Shown piece by piece: positions 42,537-50,548 of a stretch of DNA of 64,000 bases (positions are counted from its first letter, which is position 1; each line of letters opens with the position of its first letter). The DNA is from Nocardioides sp. dk884 (GTDB taxonomy: Bacteria; Actinomycetota; Actinomycetes; Propionibacteriales; Nocardioidaceae), in NCBI RefSeq assembly GCF_009557055.1, contig NZ_CP045649.1:1091501-1155500 (forward strand), read 5' to 3'. Both the position numbers and the translations under genes were made by a program. Below the pieces are notes generated by a model, which was not told where the DNA came from, made no database searches, and was given only the letters and a program-made list of their open reading frames with translations.

Positions 42537-43139
42537 TCAATCGTGCGAGCGGTGGGTGGCCGCGAGGTTCACCGCAGCGTTGTCCAGGAGGATGAGGGCG
42601 AGTGCGGCGAGGCACGCCAGGACCCCGACGAACAGCGCCCACGTCGGGTGTCCGTCGGGTTGGAGGATTCGTATGTAGGGGCCCGCGGGTGCGTCTCTTC
42701 CGTAGAAGGACGTCACGATCAGCAGGCTGGTCGATGCCAGCGCTCCTGCCGCCGAACCGGCTCTCATGGCGAACATGCACGCGATCCCGGTGAGGATCAG
42801 GACGTGCCCGGCTGTGCCGGTCGCCGACTCATCCGGTCCAGTGGCCGCGGTGAAGACCCCGACCCCGACCGCTGCCAGGGCCAGCAACAAGCCGGCATCG
42901 AGGATCAGGGTGCGCCGTGCCGGACGGGCCTCGGCTGACTGGGTCTTCGACCCGAAGCAGTCCGCCACCCCGATCGCCCAGATCAACGGGATGAGGGTGC
43001 TCCACAGCATCATCCCGTCGGTGCCGACCACCACGGGCATCACGAAGAAGCGGTTCTGCAGGGCGAAGAGGACCACCCCGCACAGGAGCGCCGCACCCAG
43101 GGGCGCCGCGACCCGGCGGGTGCGCAGCCACGGTGTCAT
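42537..43139 (-). CDS. Membrane protein of an ABC-type operon
   Basis: 200 residues from ATG 43139, overlapping the permease-like gene's stop by 4 bases. Five to six hydrophobic segments are seen (PLGAALLCGVVLFALQ, STLIPLIWAIGVA, ILDAGLLLALAAVGVGVF and others). No family is recognised. It is translationally coupled to an ABC permease-like protein and ATPase, so it probably belongs to the same complex, perhaps as a second membrane subunit. Confidence 0.6.
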   Translation of the reverse strand: MTPWLRTRRVAAPLGAALLCGVVLFALQNRFFVMPVVVGTDGMMLWSTLIPLIWAIGVADCFGSKTQSAEARPARRTLILDAGLLLALAAVGVGVFTAATGPDESATGTAGHVLILTGIACMFAMRAGSAAGALASTSLLIVTSFYGRDAPAGPYIRILQPDGHPTWALFVGVLACLAALALILLDNAAVNLAATHRSHD

Positions 43140-44371
43140 GCCGATGGCCAGCAACGAACCTGGTCCAGGCCCTCGGTGAACCATGCGCCGAGCTCTCGGC
43201 CGCCGAACTCCTGCACCACCTCGCTGGCGGCCTTCAGGGTCTCCTGGGGGAACTCGGCGGCAAGCTCCGCGGTGGAGACTCCCTGGGCACGTGCCAGCAC
43301 CACCGATCTCTCGTAGAACGCCTGACCCTCTCCGGCCGCACACGAAGTCTTCTGCTGTTCGATGTAGCCCTCTGCCAGCATCAGGCGCAGTCCGGCGGGA
43401 TCGGTGGTGCCATCGACTCGCAGATACAGAGCGTCCGAGGCCTGTTGCCGGTCCTGTCCGATGGTGGTGATCCGGGGCAGCCCCCAGCTCTCGAGGGTGG
43501 TGTTCATCGAGGCGGTTGCCTCGACGACCTCCTCAGCCCGGTCAGCTACCTCGGGCCACAGACATACCTTGAGGCCATGGTGCGTGGTGCAGGTCAGCGG
43601 GGTGCTCCTGTCTTGGGTGACCATGAGTCCCATCGGTGCTGTGGACGTGTGGAGGTAGCCGGCGCTGAGCCCGACCGCGAGAAGCGGCACCGCGAGCATG
43701 ACCGGGACCGCAGCAAGGCGAGGTGTGCGGTCCCAGGTGCGCCGGCCCAGGCAGGCGATCGCCCCGAGCGCGACGGTCGCGGCCAGGATGAGCACGGCCA
43801 CGATCCCGCTGCTCGCCGGACGCGCGGTGGGAGCGAACCCATCGATGGTGGGACTCATGTGGTGCAGCAGCGGTGAGCCAGTGGAAGGCAGGTAGCTGAT
43901 CCACATGAAGCAGGCGATGGTGGAGGCCGGCACCGCGATGACGACCGGTAGTGCCCAGGCCGAGACCGCGCCTAGCAGCGCACACGCCGCCAGTACCGCG
44001 AAGAACACCACCATCAACTGCGCAGAGACCAGGTCGGTGGGGAGCGCGCGAGCGGACAGCAGCACCGCCGCACAGCAGACCAGCGGACCGCCGATCAGCA
44101 GCGGCCAGCCCCCGGTGAGAAGGACAGCAACCCCTGACCGGCTGCTGCGCATCGTCCGGTGGAACCTGGGGCGGCCACGGAACCAGAACGCGGCGAACCC
44201 GGCCAGCAACGGCCCGCTGTAACACAAGGCGATGCCGGCCGCGGAGATGTCGGAGACGACGTAGCCCGAGTGCGCGGAGTAGTTTGCGGTCGACATCCAC
44301 ATCCCCAGTGCGAACAGCACCGGGACGAACCACAGGGCGCCAGAGGACCGGACAGCAGCGAAGGGCCTCAA
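43136..44371 (-). CDS. ABC-2-like membrane protein with extracytoplasmic tail
   Basis: 411 residues from TTG 44371, about 7 bases after GGAGGAGG and overlapping the ATPase stop (TTGA). Eight or nine hydrophobic segments occupy residues about 10-260; the remaining C-terminal 150 residues are soluble with paired cysteines (TCTTHHGLKVCLW, KTSCAAGE). It is the membrane partner of the ATPase encoded upstream. The family is not recognised; an exporter for a peptide, lipid or antibiotic, or a transport-independent complex, is possible. Confidence 0.6.
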   Translation of the reverse strand: MRPFAAVRSSGALWFVPVLFALGMWMSTANYSAHSGYVVSDISAAGIALCYSGPLLAGFAAFWFRGRPRFHRTMRSSRSGVAVLLTGGWPLLIGGPLVCCAAVLLSARALPTDLVSAQLMVVFFAVLAACALLGAVSAWALPVVIAVPASTIACFMWISYLPSTGSPLLHHMSPTIDGFAPTARPASSGIVAVLILAATVALGAIACLGRRTWDRTPRLAAVPVMLAVPLLAVGLSAGYLHTSTAPMGLMVTQDRSTPLTCTTHHGLKVCLWPEVADRAEEVVEATASMNTTLESWGLPRITTIGQDRQQASDALYLRVDGTTDPAGLRLMLAEGYIEQQKTSCAAGEGQAFYERSVVLARAQGVSTAELAAEFPQETLKAASEVVQEFGGRELGAWFTEGLDQVRCWPSA

Positions 44372-45096
44372 TGTCGGCCTCCTCCGATGAGCTGCATGAA
44401 GATCTCGGCCATCGAGGATGCTGCGTCGGTCCCGAGCGCACGGAACTGCTCGACGGTGCCGTCGAACCGGATCGTTCCGTCGTTGAGCACCACGACCCGG
44501 TCCACGTCGGCGGCCAGGTCGTCGACCTGGTGAGTGGAGATGACCACGCCACCGGGGGCCTTCAGGTTCCGCATCAGAGCGCGAAAGTTCAGCGCCTGGG
44601 CCGGGTCGAGTCCCACGGTCGGCTCGTCGAGCAGGAGCACGGGCGCCTGTCGGACGAGTGCCTGGGCGAGCCCCAGCCGTCGCAGTTGCCCGCCCGAGAG
44701 ACGGTCGGCGCGCTCCGCCACCTTCTCCTCCAGGTCGACGGCGCCGAGCGCCTCGCGGGCCCTGCTTCGCGCGTCGCGTGGGTTCGCGCCCGCCAGCCAC
44801 GCGACGTACTCGATCTGCTCGAGGACGTTCAAGCCACGCGCAGGCTGGACGTCCTGGGGCATCCAGCCCACGCCCTCGTAGAGCGCCCGCCGGGTGGTGA
44901 CGCCGTCCAGGGCGACTGATCCCCGCTGCGGCCGTTCGAAGCCACTCAAGAGCTTCAGCAGCGTCGACTTTCCGGCCCCGTTGGGTCCCAGCAACAGGGT
45001 GGTCTGTCCAGGCGCCACTGCCCACTCGAGGTTCTCGAACACTCGACGAGGACGGCGGCGCCCGTAGGCGAAGCCGAGACCCGAAACAGTCAGCAA
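44368..45096 (-). CDS. ABC transporter ATPase
   Basis: 242 residues from TTG 45096, the only start in frame close to the domain; a GGTGGAG ribosome site is upstream. Motifs are Walker A GPNGAGKST, Q-loop GWMPQDVQPA, signature LSGGQLRRLGLAQAL, Walker B VLLLDEPTVGLDP and H-loop ISTHQVDD. It is typical of ABC-2 export ATPases. Two membrane proteins follow with overlapping starts. An exporter or an antibiotic-resistance-type system is likely. Confidence 0.85.
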   Translation of the reverse strand: MLTVSGLGFAYGRRRPRRVFENLEWAVAPGQTTLLLGPNGAGKSTLLKLLSGFERPQRGSVALDGVTTRRALYEGVGWMPQDVQPARGLNVLEQIEYVAWLAGANPRDARSRAREALGAVDLEEKVAERADRLSGGQLRRLGLAQALVRQAPVLLLDEPTVGLDPAQALNFRALMRNLKAPGGVVISTHQVDDLAADVDRVVVLNDGTIRFDGTVEQFRALGTDAASSMAEIFMQLIGGGRH

Positions 45097-45348
45097 CTCG
45101 GCTCCACCCCGTTCGACAGCCTCATCTCGCAGACGGGCACATGCTGCCAGTCGGCGGGCCCGGGCGATCGGTCTTTCATCAACAGTGACCGTCCGGCTGC
45201 CCGGTCGGACGTCGCCATCGACCGGTGCGCCGTCGACCGGGTGCGCCGTCGATGCGCCCGTCAACCCAACCGAACATTTTCCCGCGCATGTCCGGGGTTT
45301 GTGCGTAAGGTCCCCCCGGCATTCGGACTTAATCAAAGGACCCTCGAC

Positions 45349-46953
45349 GTGAACTTCTGCAGCAACTGCGGCCACCAACTGGCTGAGGGGGCGTTGGTCT
45401 GCAGCAACTGCGGCGCCACGATCACCCAGGCCCTCAGCGCCACGCCGACGACCGCTCAGCCGACGTCTCCGCCTCCGCCGGCTGCCCCGCCCGCGGCCCC
45501 GCAGGCGCGACCCGCCGCGGCGGGTGAGGGGGCCGTGACCTTCGACGCCCAGCAGTACCTTCGACGTCTCCTCGTGGGGAACTGGATTGGCGCAGGAGTC
45601 GTCGCCGCCGCCACGCTCGCGGTGGCCGGGGTTTTCTCCGTGATCCTGGCGCTGCTGATCAAGCCTGAAGGGTTCGGGCTCGACAACACCCTCACGCTCA
45701 CCGCGACGCTGATGACGGCGGCGTTCGGTGCCGACCTGCTGGTCTCTCCGACCGGCGACCTGGACCTGGACGCCCTCGGTTATGTCGGGGCGTTCCCGCT
45801 GACGATCACCTTGGCCTCCCTCGGCGTCGCCGTGTTCGTGTTCCGACGCATCACCGCGACGTACACCAGCGCGGCCGTTGCCGCAGGCGACGCGCTGCGT
45901 GCCGCGATCATCACCGGCATCGGCGCGGCGTTCGTCGCCCTGATCTTCCGTGGCGACAACGACGCCCTCGGGGCCGGCCTGGGGGACCTCGAGGCTGACG
46001 ACAGCGACTACCTCATCAGCTGGGGCACCTCGGTCGCCGGTTCGTTGTTCATGCCGATCGTCATGGTCGCCTTCGTGCTGACTCTGTCGTGCGTGATGCG
46101 TCGTGACTGGCTGCACCCGAAGCTGCAGCTGGTCCACGACTGGGTCGCCGTCCCCCTCGCCGCGTTCACCGGCCTGATCGCGTTGCTGCCGATCGCCGGC
46201 GCGCTGTGCCTCGCGGTCATCTTGCTGTTCGGCGACGGGATGGAAACCTCCGAGCTGACCTCGGATGAGTGGATGACGCTGACCGGGCTCGGTATCGCCT
46301 ACCTGGCCAATCTCGGTTTCGGCCTGATCGGGCTCGGCGCCGGTGTGCCCCTCGGATCGAACGGCAGCGCCTCCTACTCCGGCGGTGGCGAGTCGGGCAT
46401 CGAGCGGTTCAGCGAGATGCACCGCCTCACCTGGTGGACCGGTGAAGGTGACGAACCGGGGCTGTGGATCGCTGTCGGTGTCATGCCTGTGTGGCTGCTC
46501 ATCGGCGCGTTCCTGGTCGCTCGAGCCACGAAGTCGCGCCCGAACGTGGTGCGCAACCAACTGGTGTGGGTGGGCTCCTTCCTGGTGTTCATCCCCCTTC
46601 TGGTGCGCCTGAGCGCCGTGCACGCCGGCGCGCGCGTTGAGGCGGACGTGAGTGAGGACCCGATCGACGTGGGCGTGCTCTACTTCGAGAGCGGCGAGTT
46701 CGACGGGTCGATGTACGCCGGTCCGTCCGGTGTCGCCGCCACCTTCCTGCTGCTCGTGTTCGCGTTCCTGGCTGCGCTCGTCGTGTCCGCAGCGATCGGG
46801 GCGCTGGACGTCAAGGAGCTCTCCGCCAAGGCGGGATCTCTGGCCAAGAGCATCCAGACCCAGCCGGGAACCCCGCCGCAGGCACCCGGCACCGCGCCCA
46901 CCCACGGCGCCCCGTCCGGCAACCCGACGACTCAGCAGCCTCCGCACAACTGA
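45349..46953 (+). CDS. Zinc-ribbon multi-pass membrane protein
   Basis: 534 residues from GTG 45349, 8 bases after AAAGGA. The N-terminal zinc ribbon has Cys4, Cys7, Cys18 and Cys21 (MNFCSNCG and VCSNCG), followed by a Pro/Ala-rich linker, then about eight hydrophobic helices (for example VGNWIGAGVVAAATLAVAGV), a long loop, and a Pro/Gln-rich tail. No catalytic motif is seen. Zinc-ribbon membrane proteins of this type are common in actinobacteria and of unknown function. It is divergent from the ABC operon, with 252 bases between. Confidence 0.65.
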   Translation: MNFCSNCGHQLAEGALVCSNCGATITQALSATPTTAQPTSPPPPAAPPAAPQARPAAAGEGAVTFDAQQYLRRLLVGNWIGAGVVAAATLAVAGVFSVILALLIKPEGFGLDNTLTLTATLMTAAFGADLLVSPTGDLDLDALGYVGAFPLTITLASLGVAVFVFRRITATYTSAAVAAGDALRAAIITGIGAAFVALIFRGDNDALGAGLGDLEADDSDYLISWGTSVAGSLFMPIVMVAFVLTLSCVMRRDWLHPKLQLVHDWVAVPLAAFTGLIALLPIAGALCLAVILLFGDGMETSELTSDEWMTLTGLGIAYLANLGFGLIGLGAGVPLGSNGSASYSGGGESGIERFSEMHRLTWWTGEGDEPGLWIAVGVMPVWLLIGAFLVARATKSRPNVVRNQLVWVGSFLVFIPLLVRLSAVHAGARVEADVSEDPIDVGVLYFESGEFDGSMYAGPSGVAATFLLLVFAFLAALVVSAAIGALDVKELSAKAGSLAKSIQTQPGTPPQAPGTAPTHGAPSGNPTTQQPPHN

Positions 46954-47026
46954 GGCCGGGTCAGCTTCATCTGCCGACGACCGACGCGGTGGAGGGTCCG
47001 GCCGCCTGAGGCGTCGCGGCCGCCGT

Positions 47027-47932
47027 CTAGGAGATGGCGTCCAGCAGGTCGGCGAGGTCACGACCCGAGGACAGCATGCGCGGGGCCGGGTGGCCGGCCA
47101 GGAGCGCGAGGCTGCCGGCGTTCTCCTCCTCGCGGCGCTCTGGCCCGTCCGGTACGGCGGGGATCGCGAGGATCCGGCCCTGCTCGACGGTGAAGCGAGC
47201 CGTCGCCATCGCCCCCGACGCCGGCCCGCACTGGACGAGCACCGTCGCGGGGCAGAGCCCGGACTGGAGACGGTCGCGCGCGAGGAGCGAGCGGGTGCTG
47301 GCAGGCGTCCCCGGGACCTGCTCGCTGAGCAGGCAGCCGCCGGCCTCGAGGATGCGTTCGGCGTCGGCCCGGTGCTCCTCGGGGAAGATCCGGTCGATGC
47401 CGGACCCCAGGACGGCGGTCGTGTGGCCCTCGGCGCGCAGCACGGCGCGGTGGGCCGCGATGTCGATACCGAGTGCGAGGCCGGAGACGACGCTCACGCC
47501 GGTGTGCGCTGCCGCGGCCGCGATGCCCTCGGCCGTCCGGACGCCCCACGCGGTCGCCGCGCGGGTGCCGACCACGGCGATCCGTCGGGCGGGATCGGGC
47601 AGCGAGCCGCGGGCCCACAGCACCGCCGGCGGGTCCTCGATGTCCCGCAGCGCGGCGGGGTACCCCGCGTCGAAGTAGCCCAGCAGCCGCACCGACCCGT
47701 CGTCGTCCACGGGCACGATCCGGACCTGCTGGTCCGCAGCGATCCCGGCCGCCGATCGCCGCTCCTGCGGTGACGCGGCGTTGAAGGCCTCCGCGGTGCC
47801 GAAGACCGCGGCGAGGCGGATGGCGCGCTGGTCGCCGACGCCCGGCAGCGCCCGCAGCGCCAGCAGGCCGGCGGCGGTCCGCAGGTCCGCAGCCCCCGGC
47901 GGCCCGTTCGCACAAGGTCCGTGCTCGGCCAT
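47027..47932 (-). CDS. dprA: DNA-processing protein A (DprA/Smf) homologue
   Basis: 301 residues from ATG 47932. The N-terminal helical region (LLALRALPGVGDQRAI) resembles the DprA SAM-like domain, followed by the Rossmann fold with VVSGLALGIDIAAHRAVLRAEGHTTAVLGSGIDRIFPEEH (seen as parts: SGLALGIDIAAH and GSGIDRIFPEEH). RecA loading on single-stranded DNA is known for the family; more than competence is likely involved in bacteria without it. It is not in the usual position beside topA or tRNA/rnhB genes, so it may be a second copy. Confidence 0.83.
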   Translation of the reverse strand: MAEHGPCANGPPGAADLRTAAGLLALRALPGVGDQRAIRLAAVFGTAEAFNAASPQERRSAAGIAADQQVRIVPVDDDGSVRLLGYFDAGYPAALRDIEDPPAVLWARGSLPDPARRIAVVGTRAATAWGVRTAEGIAAAAAHTGVSVVSGLALGIDIAAHRAVLRAEGHTTAVLGSGIDRIFPEEHRADAERILEAGGCLLSEQVPGTPASTRSLLARDRLQSGLCPATVLVQCGPASGAMATARFTVEQGRILAIPAVPDGPERREEENAGSLALLAGHPAPRMLSSGRDLADLLDAIS

Positions 47933-47993
47933 GGCGCCACTGTCGCAGACATCGGCACGCATGTGGCGGCGGTGCCGGGGACACCGAGGCTGC

Positions 47994-49013
47994 GTGTCCG
48001 GTGAACAGGGGTGCCCGAAGCGGATGACGTTCGGGCCGTGCGGAGGCGTCCGCGACGACGCCTCCTGCGAGCTCGACCGGCGCCCGTGCCCCTTCGCGCA
48101 ACCCCCGGCCGAGGTGGTGCGCTGGCCTGCCGAGACGGCGCCACCGGGCCGGTCCAGCCCGCCCAGCCGGTTGCTGGACGCGGCCCGGTCCGGCCCCGTC
48201 GTGCTGAGCGACCTCACCACCCCGGCGTACGACTCGGCGGGCCTGGCCGCGGTCGTCGACGTGCTGTGCGGGTCGTGCGACGCGGTCCTGGTGGGGGAGC
48301 ACCAGAGCCGTCCCGACTTCCCACCGGCGCTGATGTCCACGCTGGTCGCGCAGGCGGGTGGGACGCCCTGGGTGACCCTGACCTGCCGGGACCGCAACCG
48401 GGTGGTGCTGGAGCAGGAGCTGGCCGGCCTCGCCCTGACCGGCGTCGACGGCGTGCTGTGCGTGACCGGCGACGTGCGCGCGCCCGGCGTGCGCTCCGGG
48501 GTGAGCCAGGTCTTCGACCTCGACGGCACCCGACTCGCCGCGCTGGCGCGCGAGCGCGGCCACGCCGTCGCGGTCCCCGAGGCGCCGGCCGCCGTACCGC
48601 GGGCGCTCCGCCCGGCCCGGCTGCTGCAGAAGCAACGCGCCGGCGCGCACCTCGGGGTGCTCAATCACGTGGCCACGCCGCGTGAGGTGGCGGACTTCGT
48701 CGCGGCCGCCCGGGCGCTCGGGGTGACCATCCCGGTGATCGCCGCCGTCGCCGTCTACACCGACGAGCGTTCGGCCCGCGTCCTGCAGCGCTTCCCCGGC
48801 CTGCACCTCGAGGATGACCGCGTCGAGGCGGTGCTCGGAGCACCCGACGTGCGCGAGGCCGGGATCGAGGCGGCGGTGGCCGAGGCCCGGGCGCTGCTCG
48901 CGGTCGAGGGGGTGGTCGGGGTGAACCTCTCCGGCCTCGCCTCCGGCGAGGGCGAGCTGGCCGGCGCACGGGTGAAGGCGGAGATCGGCGAGCGGATCCG
49001 GGAGGGACGATGA
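47994..49013 (+). CDS. Methylenetetrahydrofolate reductase with MetV-like cysteine module
   Basis: 339 residues from GTG 47994, 5 bases after GAGG. Residues 7-34 (CPKRMTFGPCGGVRDD, then SCELDRRPCPF) match the MetV or MTHFR C-terminal cysteine motif with Cys7, Cys16, Cys25 and Cys32. A TIM-barrel MetF-like domain follows (VLSDLTTPAYDS, GVDGVLCVTGD, IPVIAAVAVYTDERSA). The barrel binds folate and FAD. In acetogens MetV and MetF are separate subunits. It overlaps the SAM methyltransferase start by 4 bases. It probably reduces methylene-THF or serves in C1 transfer, but a demethylase-like role is possible. Confidence 0.72.
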   Translation: MSGEQGCPKRMTFGPCGGVRDDASCELDRRPCPFAQPPAEVVRWPAETAPPGRSSPPSRLLDAARSGPVVLSDLTTPAYDSAGLAAVVDVLCGSCDAVLVGEHQSRPDFPPALMSTLVAQAGGTPWVTLTCRDRNRVVLEQELAGLALTGVDGVLCVTGDVRAPGVRSGVSQVFDLDGTRLAALARERGHAVAVPEAPAAVPRALRPARLLQKQRAGAHLGVLNHVATPREVADFVAAARALGVTIPVIAAVAVYTDERSARVLQRFPGLHLEDDRVEAVLGAPDVREAGIEAAVAEARALLAVEGVVGVNLSGLASGEGELAGARVKAEIGERIREGR

Positions 49014-49798
49014 GCGAGCGTGACCCGATGGTCGACGAGTTCGACACGGTGGCGGCGTGGACCGCGGACGCGGTCGAGGCGTTGGGCCCCGACCACGCCC
49101 TGCCCGCCGCCTGCCGCGGCAGCGGGAGTCCCGCCGCCCTGGACTGGCTGGCCGACGCGATGGGGGTGGACGCCGGCACCCGCCTGCTGGACTCCGGGGC
49201 GGGGGTCGGCGGGCCCACGGCGTACCTCGCCCGCACCCGCGGTACCCGGCCGGTGCTCGCCGAGCCGATGGTCGGCGCCTGCCGGGCGGCGGGTCGGCTC
49301 TTCGGGAGCCCGGTGGTGGTGGCCGACGGGGCGCGGCTGCCGTTCGGCGCCGACACGTTCGACGCCGCGTGGTCGCTGGGCGTGCTGTGCACCCTGGAGG
49401 ACAAGCGCAGCTACCTGCGCGAGCTCGCGCGGGTCGTCCGCAGCGGCGGCGCGGTCGGGCTGCTGGTCTACACCCGGGCCGTCGACCAGCTCCCCGACCA
49501 GCCGGAGGGCAACTGGTTCCCGAGCCGTGCCGAGCTCGTCGCGGACCTCGACGCGTGCGCGCTGAGCGTGCTCGAGGAGGCGCCGCTGGACGACCTTCCC
49601 GGCACGCCCGAGGACTGGCAACGAGCAGCCGATGCCGTCGAGGTGGAGGTCGAGCGGGTGCACGGCGAGGACCCGCGATGGGTCCGGGCCGACGAGCAGC
49701 AGCGGACCATCGCGTCACTGATCGAGGACGGTCTCGTCGTCGGGCTGCTGGTGAGCTGTCGCCACGAGGGACGCGGCGCCGAGGCGCGGACGGCCTGA
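49010..49798 (+). CDS. SAM-dependent class I methyltransferase
   Basis: 262 residues from ATG 49010, whose ATGA overlaps the previous stop. Motif I is LLDSGAGVGGPTAYLA, followed by VVADGARLPFGADTFDAAWSLG (motifs II/III, shown in part: RLPFGADTFDAAW). It would methylate a small molecule; a role linked to the C1 reductase is inferred from the overlap. The specific acceptor is unknown. The C-terminus has no extra domain. Confidence 0.82.
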   Translation: MSERDPMVDEFDTVAAWTADAVEALGPDHALPAACRGSGSPAALDWLADAMGVDAGTRLLDSGAGVGGPTAYLARTRGTRPVLAEPMVGACRAAGRLFGSPVVVADGARLPFGADTFDAAWSLGVLCTLEDKRSYLRELARVVRSGGAVGLLVYTRAVDQLPDQPEGNWFPSRAELVADLDACALSVLEEAPLDDLPGTPEDWQRAADAVEVEVERVHGEDPRWVRADEQQRTIASLIEDGLVVGLLVSCRHEGRGAEARTA

Positions 49799-49881
49799 GC
49801 GCCGGTCAGCACCTCCGCGGGGGCGCCGCCACCGGTGACGACGAAGGGTCCAGGTCGTCTCGGGAGTGGGTACTTGTCGGC

Positions 49882-50415
49882 ATGCTGACACGAGTGCTGG
49901 TCGAGGGTGTTGTCTCGGGCGCGGCCGGGATGGTCGCGATGACGGTCGGCGAGGTGGTGGAGCAACGGCTCACCGGACGACCGGACTCCCATGTCCCGGC
50001 CCGGGTGCTGGAACGCGTGCTCGGCGCCCAGGACCACCACGGGCCCTCGCTGCGAGGCATGAACCTGTTGATGCACTTCGGCCAGGGGATCGCCCTGGGG
50101 CCCCTGCGGTCGCTGATGGCGCACGTCGGGCTGCGTGGACCGGTGGCGTCGGCGAAGTTCACAGTGGTGCGCCTGACGAACGACCAGATCCTGGAGAACG
50201 CGACCGGCGTGGGCGCGCCACCTCAGACCTGGCCGCGGTCGGAGCTGGTCCTCGACCTCGTCCACAAGGCCGTCTACGGGTTCGCCACGGGCCTGGTCGC
50301 CGACGCACTCGCCGCTCGACGGGGGCCGGGGCCCGGGCAGCGTCATGCCGCCGTCGCCCCCGGGCGTCGTACCGGGGTCGGCCCGATCCCGCGGGACGAG
50401 GCGATGGCGCGGTAG
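49882..50415 (+). CDS. Small hydrophobic protein of unknown function
   Basis: 177 residues from ATG 49882. The N-terminus LVEGVVSGAAGMVAMTVGEVVEQ and GQGIALGPLRSLMAHVGLRGP form two likely membrane helices, followed by a hydrophilic segment and another hydrophobic stretch (VYGFATGLVADALAA). The family is not recognised; it resembles small YagU/DUF1440-like actinobacterial membrane proteins. It is alone, upstream of the large surface protein. Confidence 0.55.
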   Translation: MLTRVLVEGVVSGAAGMVAMTVGEVVEQRLTGRPDSHVPARVLERVLGAQDHHGPSLRGMNLLMHFGQGIALGPLRSLMAHVGLRGPVASAKFTVVRLTNDQILENATGVGAPPQTWPRSELVLDLVHKAVYGFATGLVADALAARRGPGPGQRHAAVAPGRRTGVGPIPRDEAMAR

Positions 50416-50548
50416 GCCGGGCGACGTGGGCCGCGCGACGCGGACCGTTCGACGGGTGGCGCGCGGATGAGGTACGCGGTACGGGTTGTGGATATCCGTG
50501 ACCAGGGTCACAGTGGAGGGACGGTTCGTCGATCACTCGGAGGACGCC

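Noticed and set aside
42352..42780. Minus-strand 142-residue frame
   Set aside because: Its first two thirds lie in another frame of the membrane protein gene; only the ATG at 42462 was kept as the start of the broken gene.
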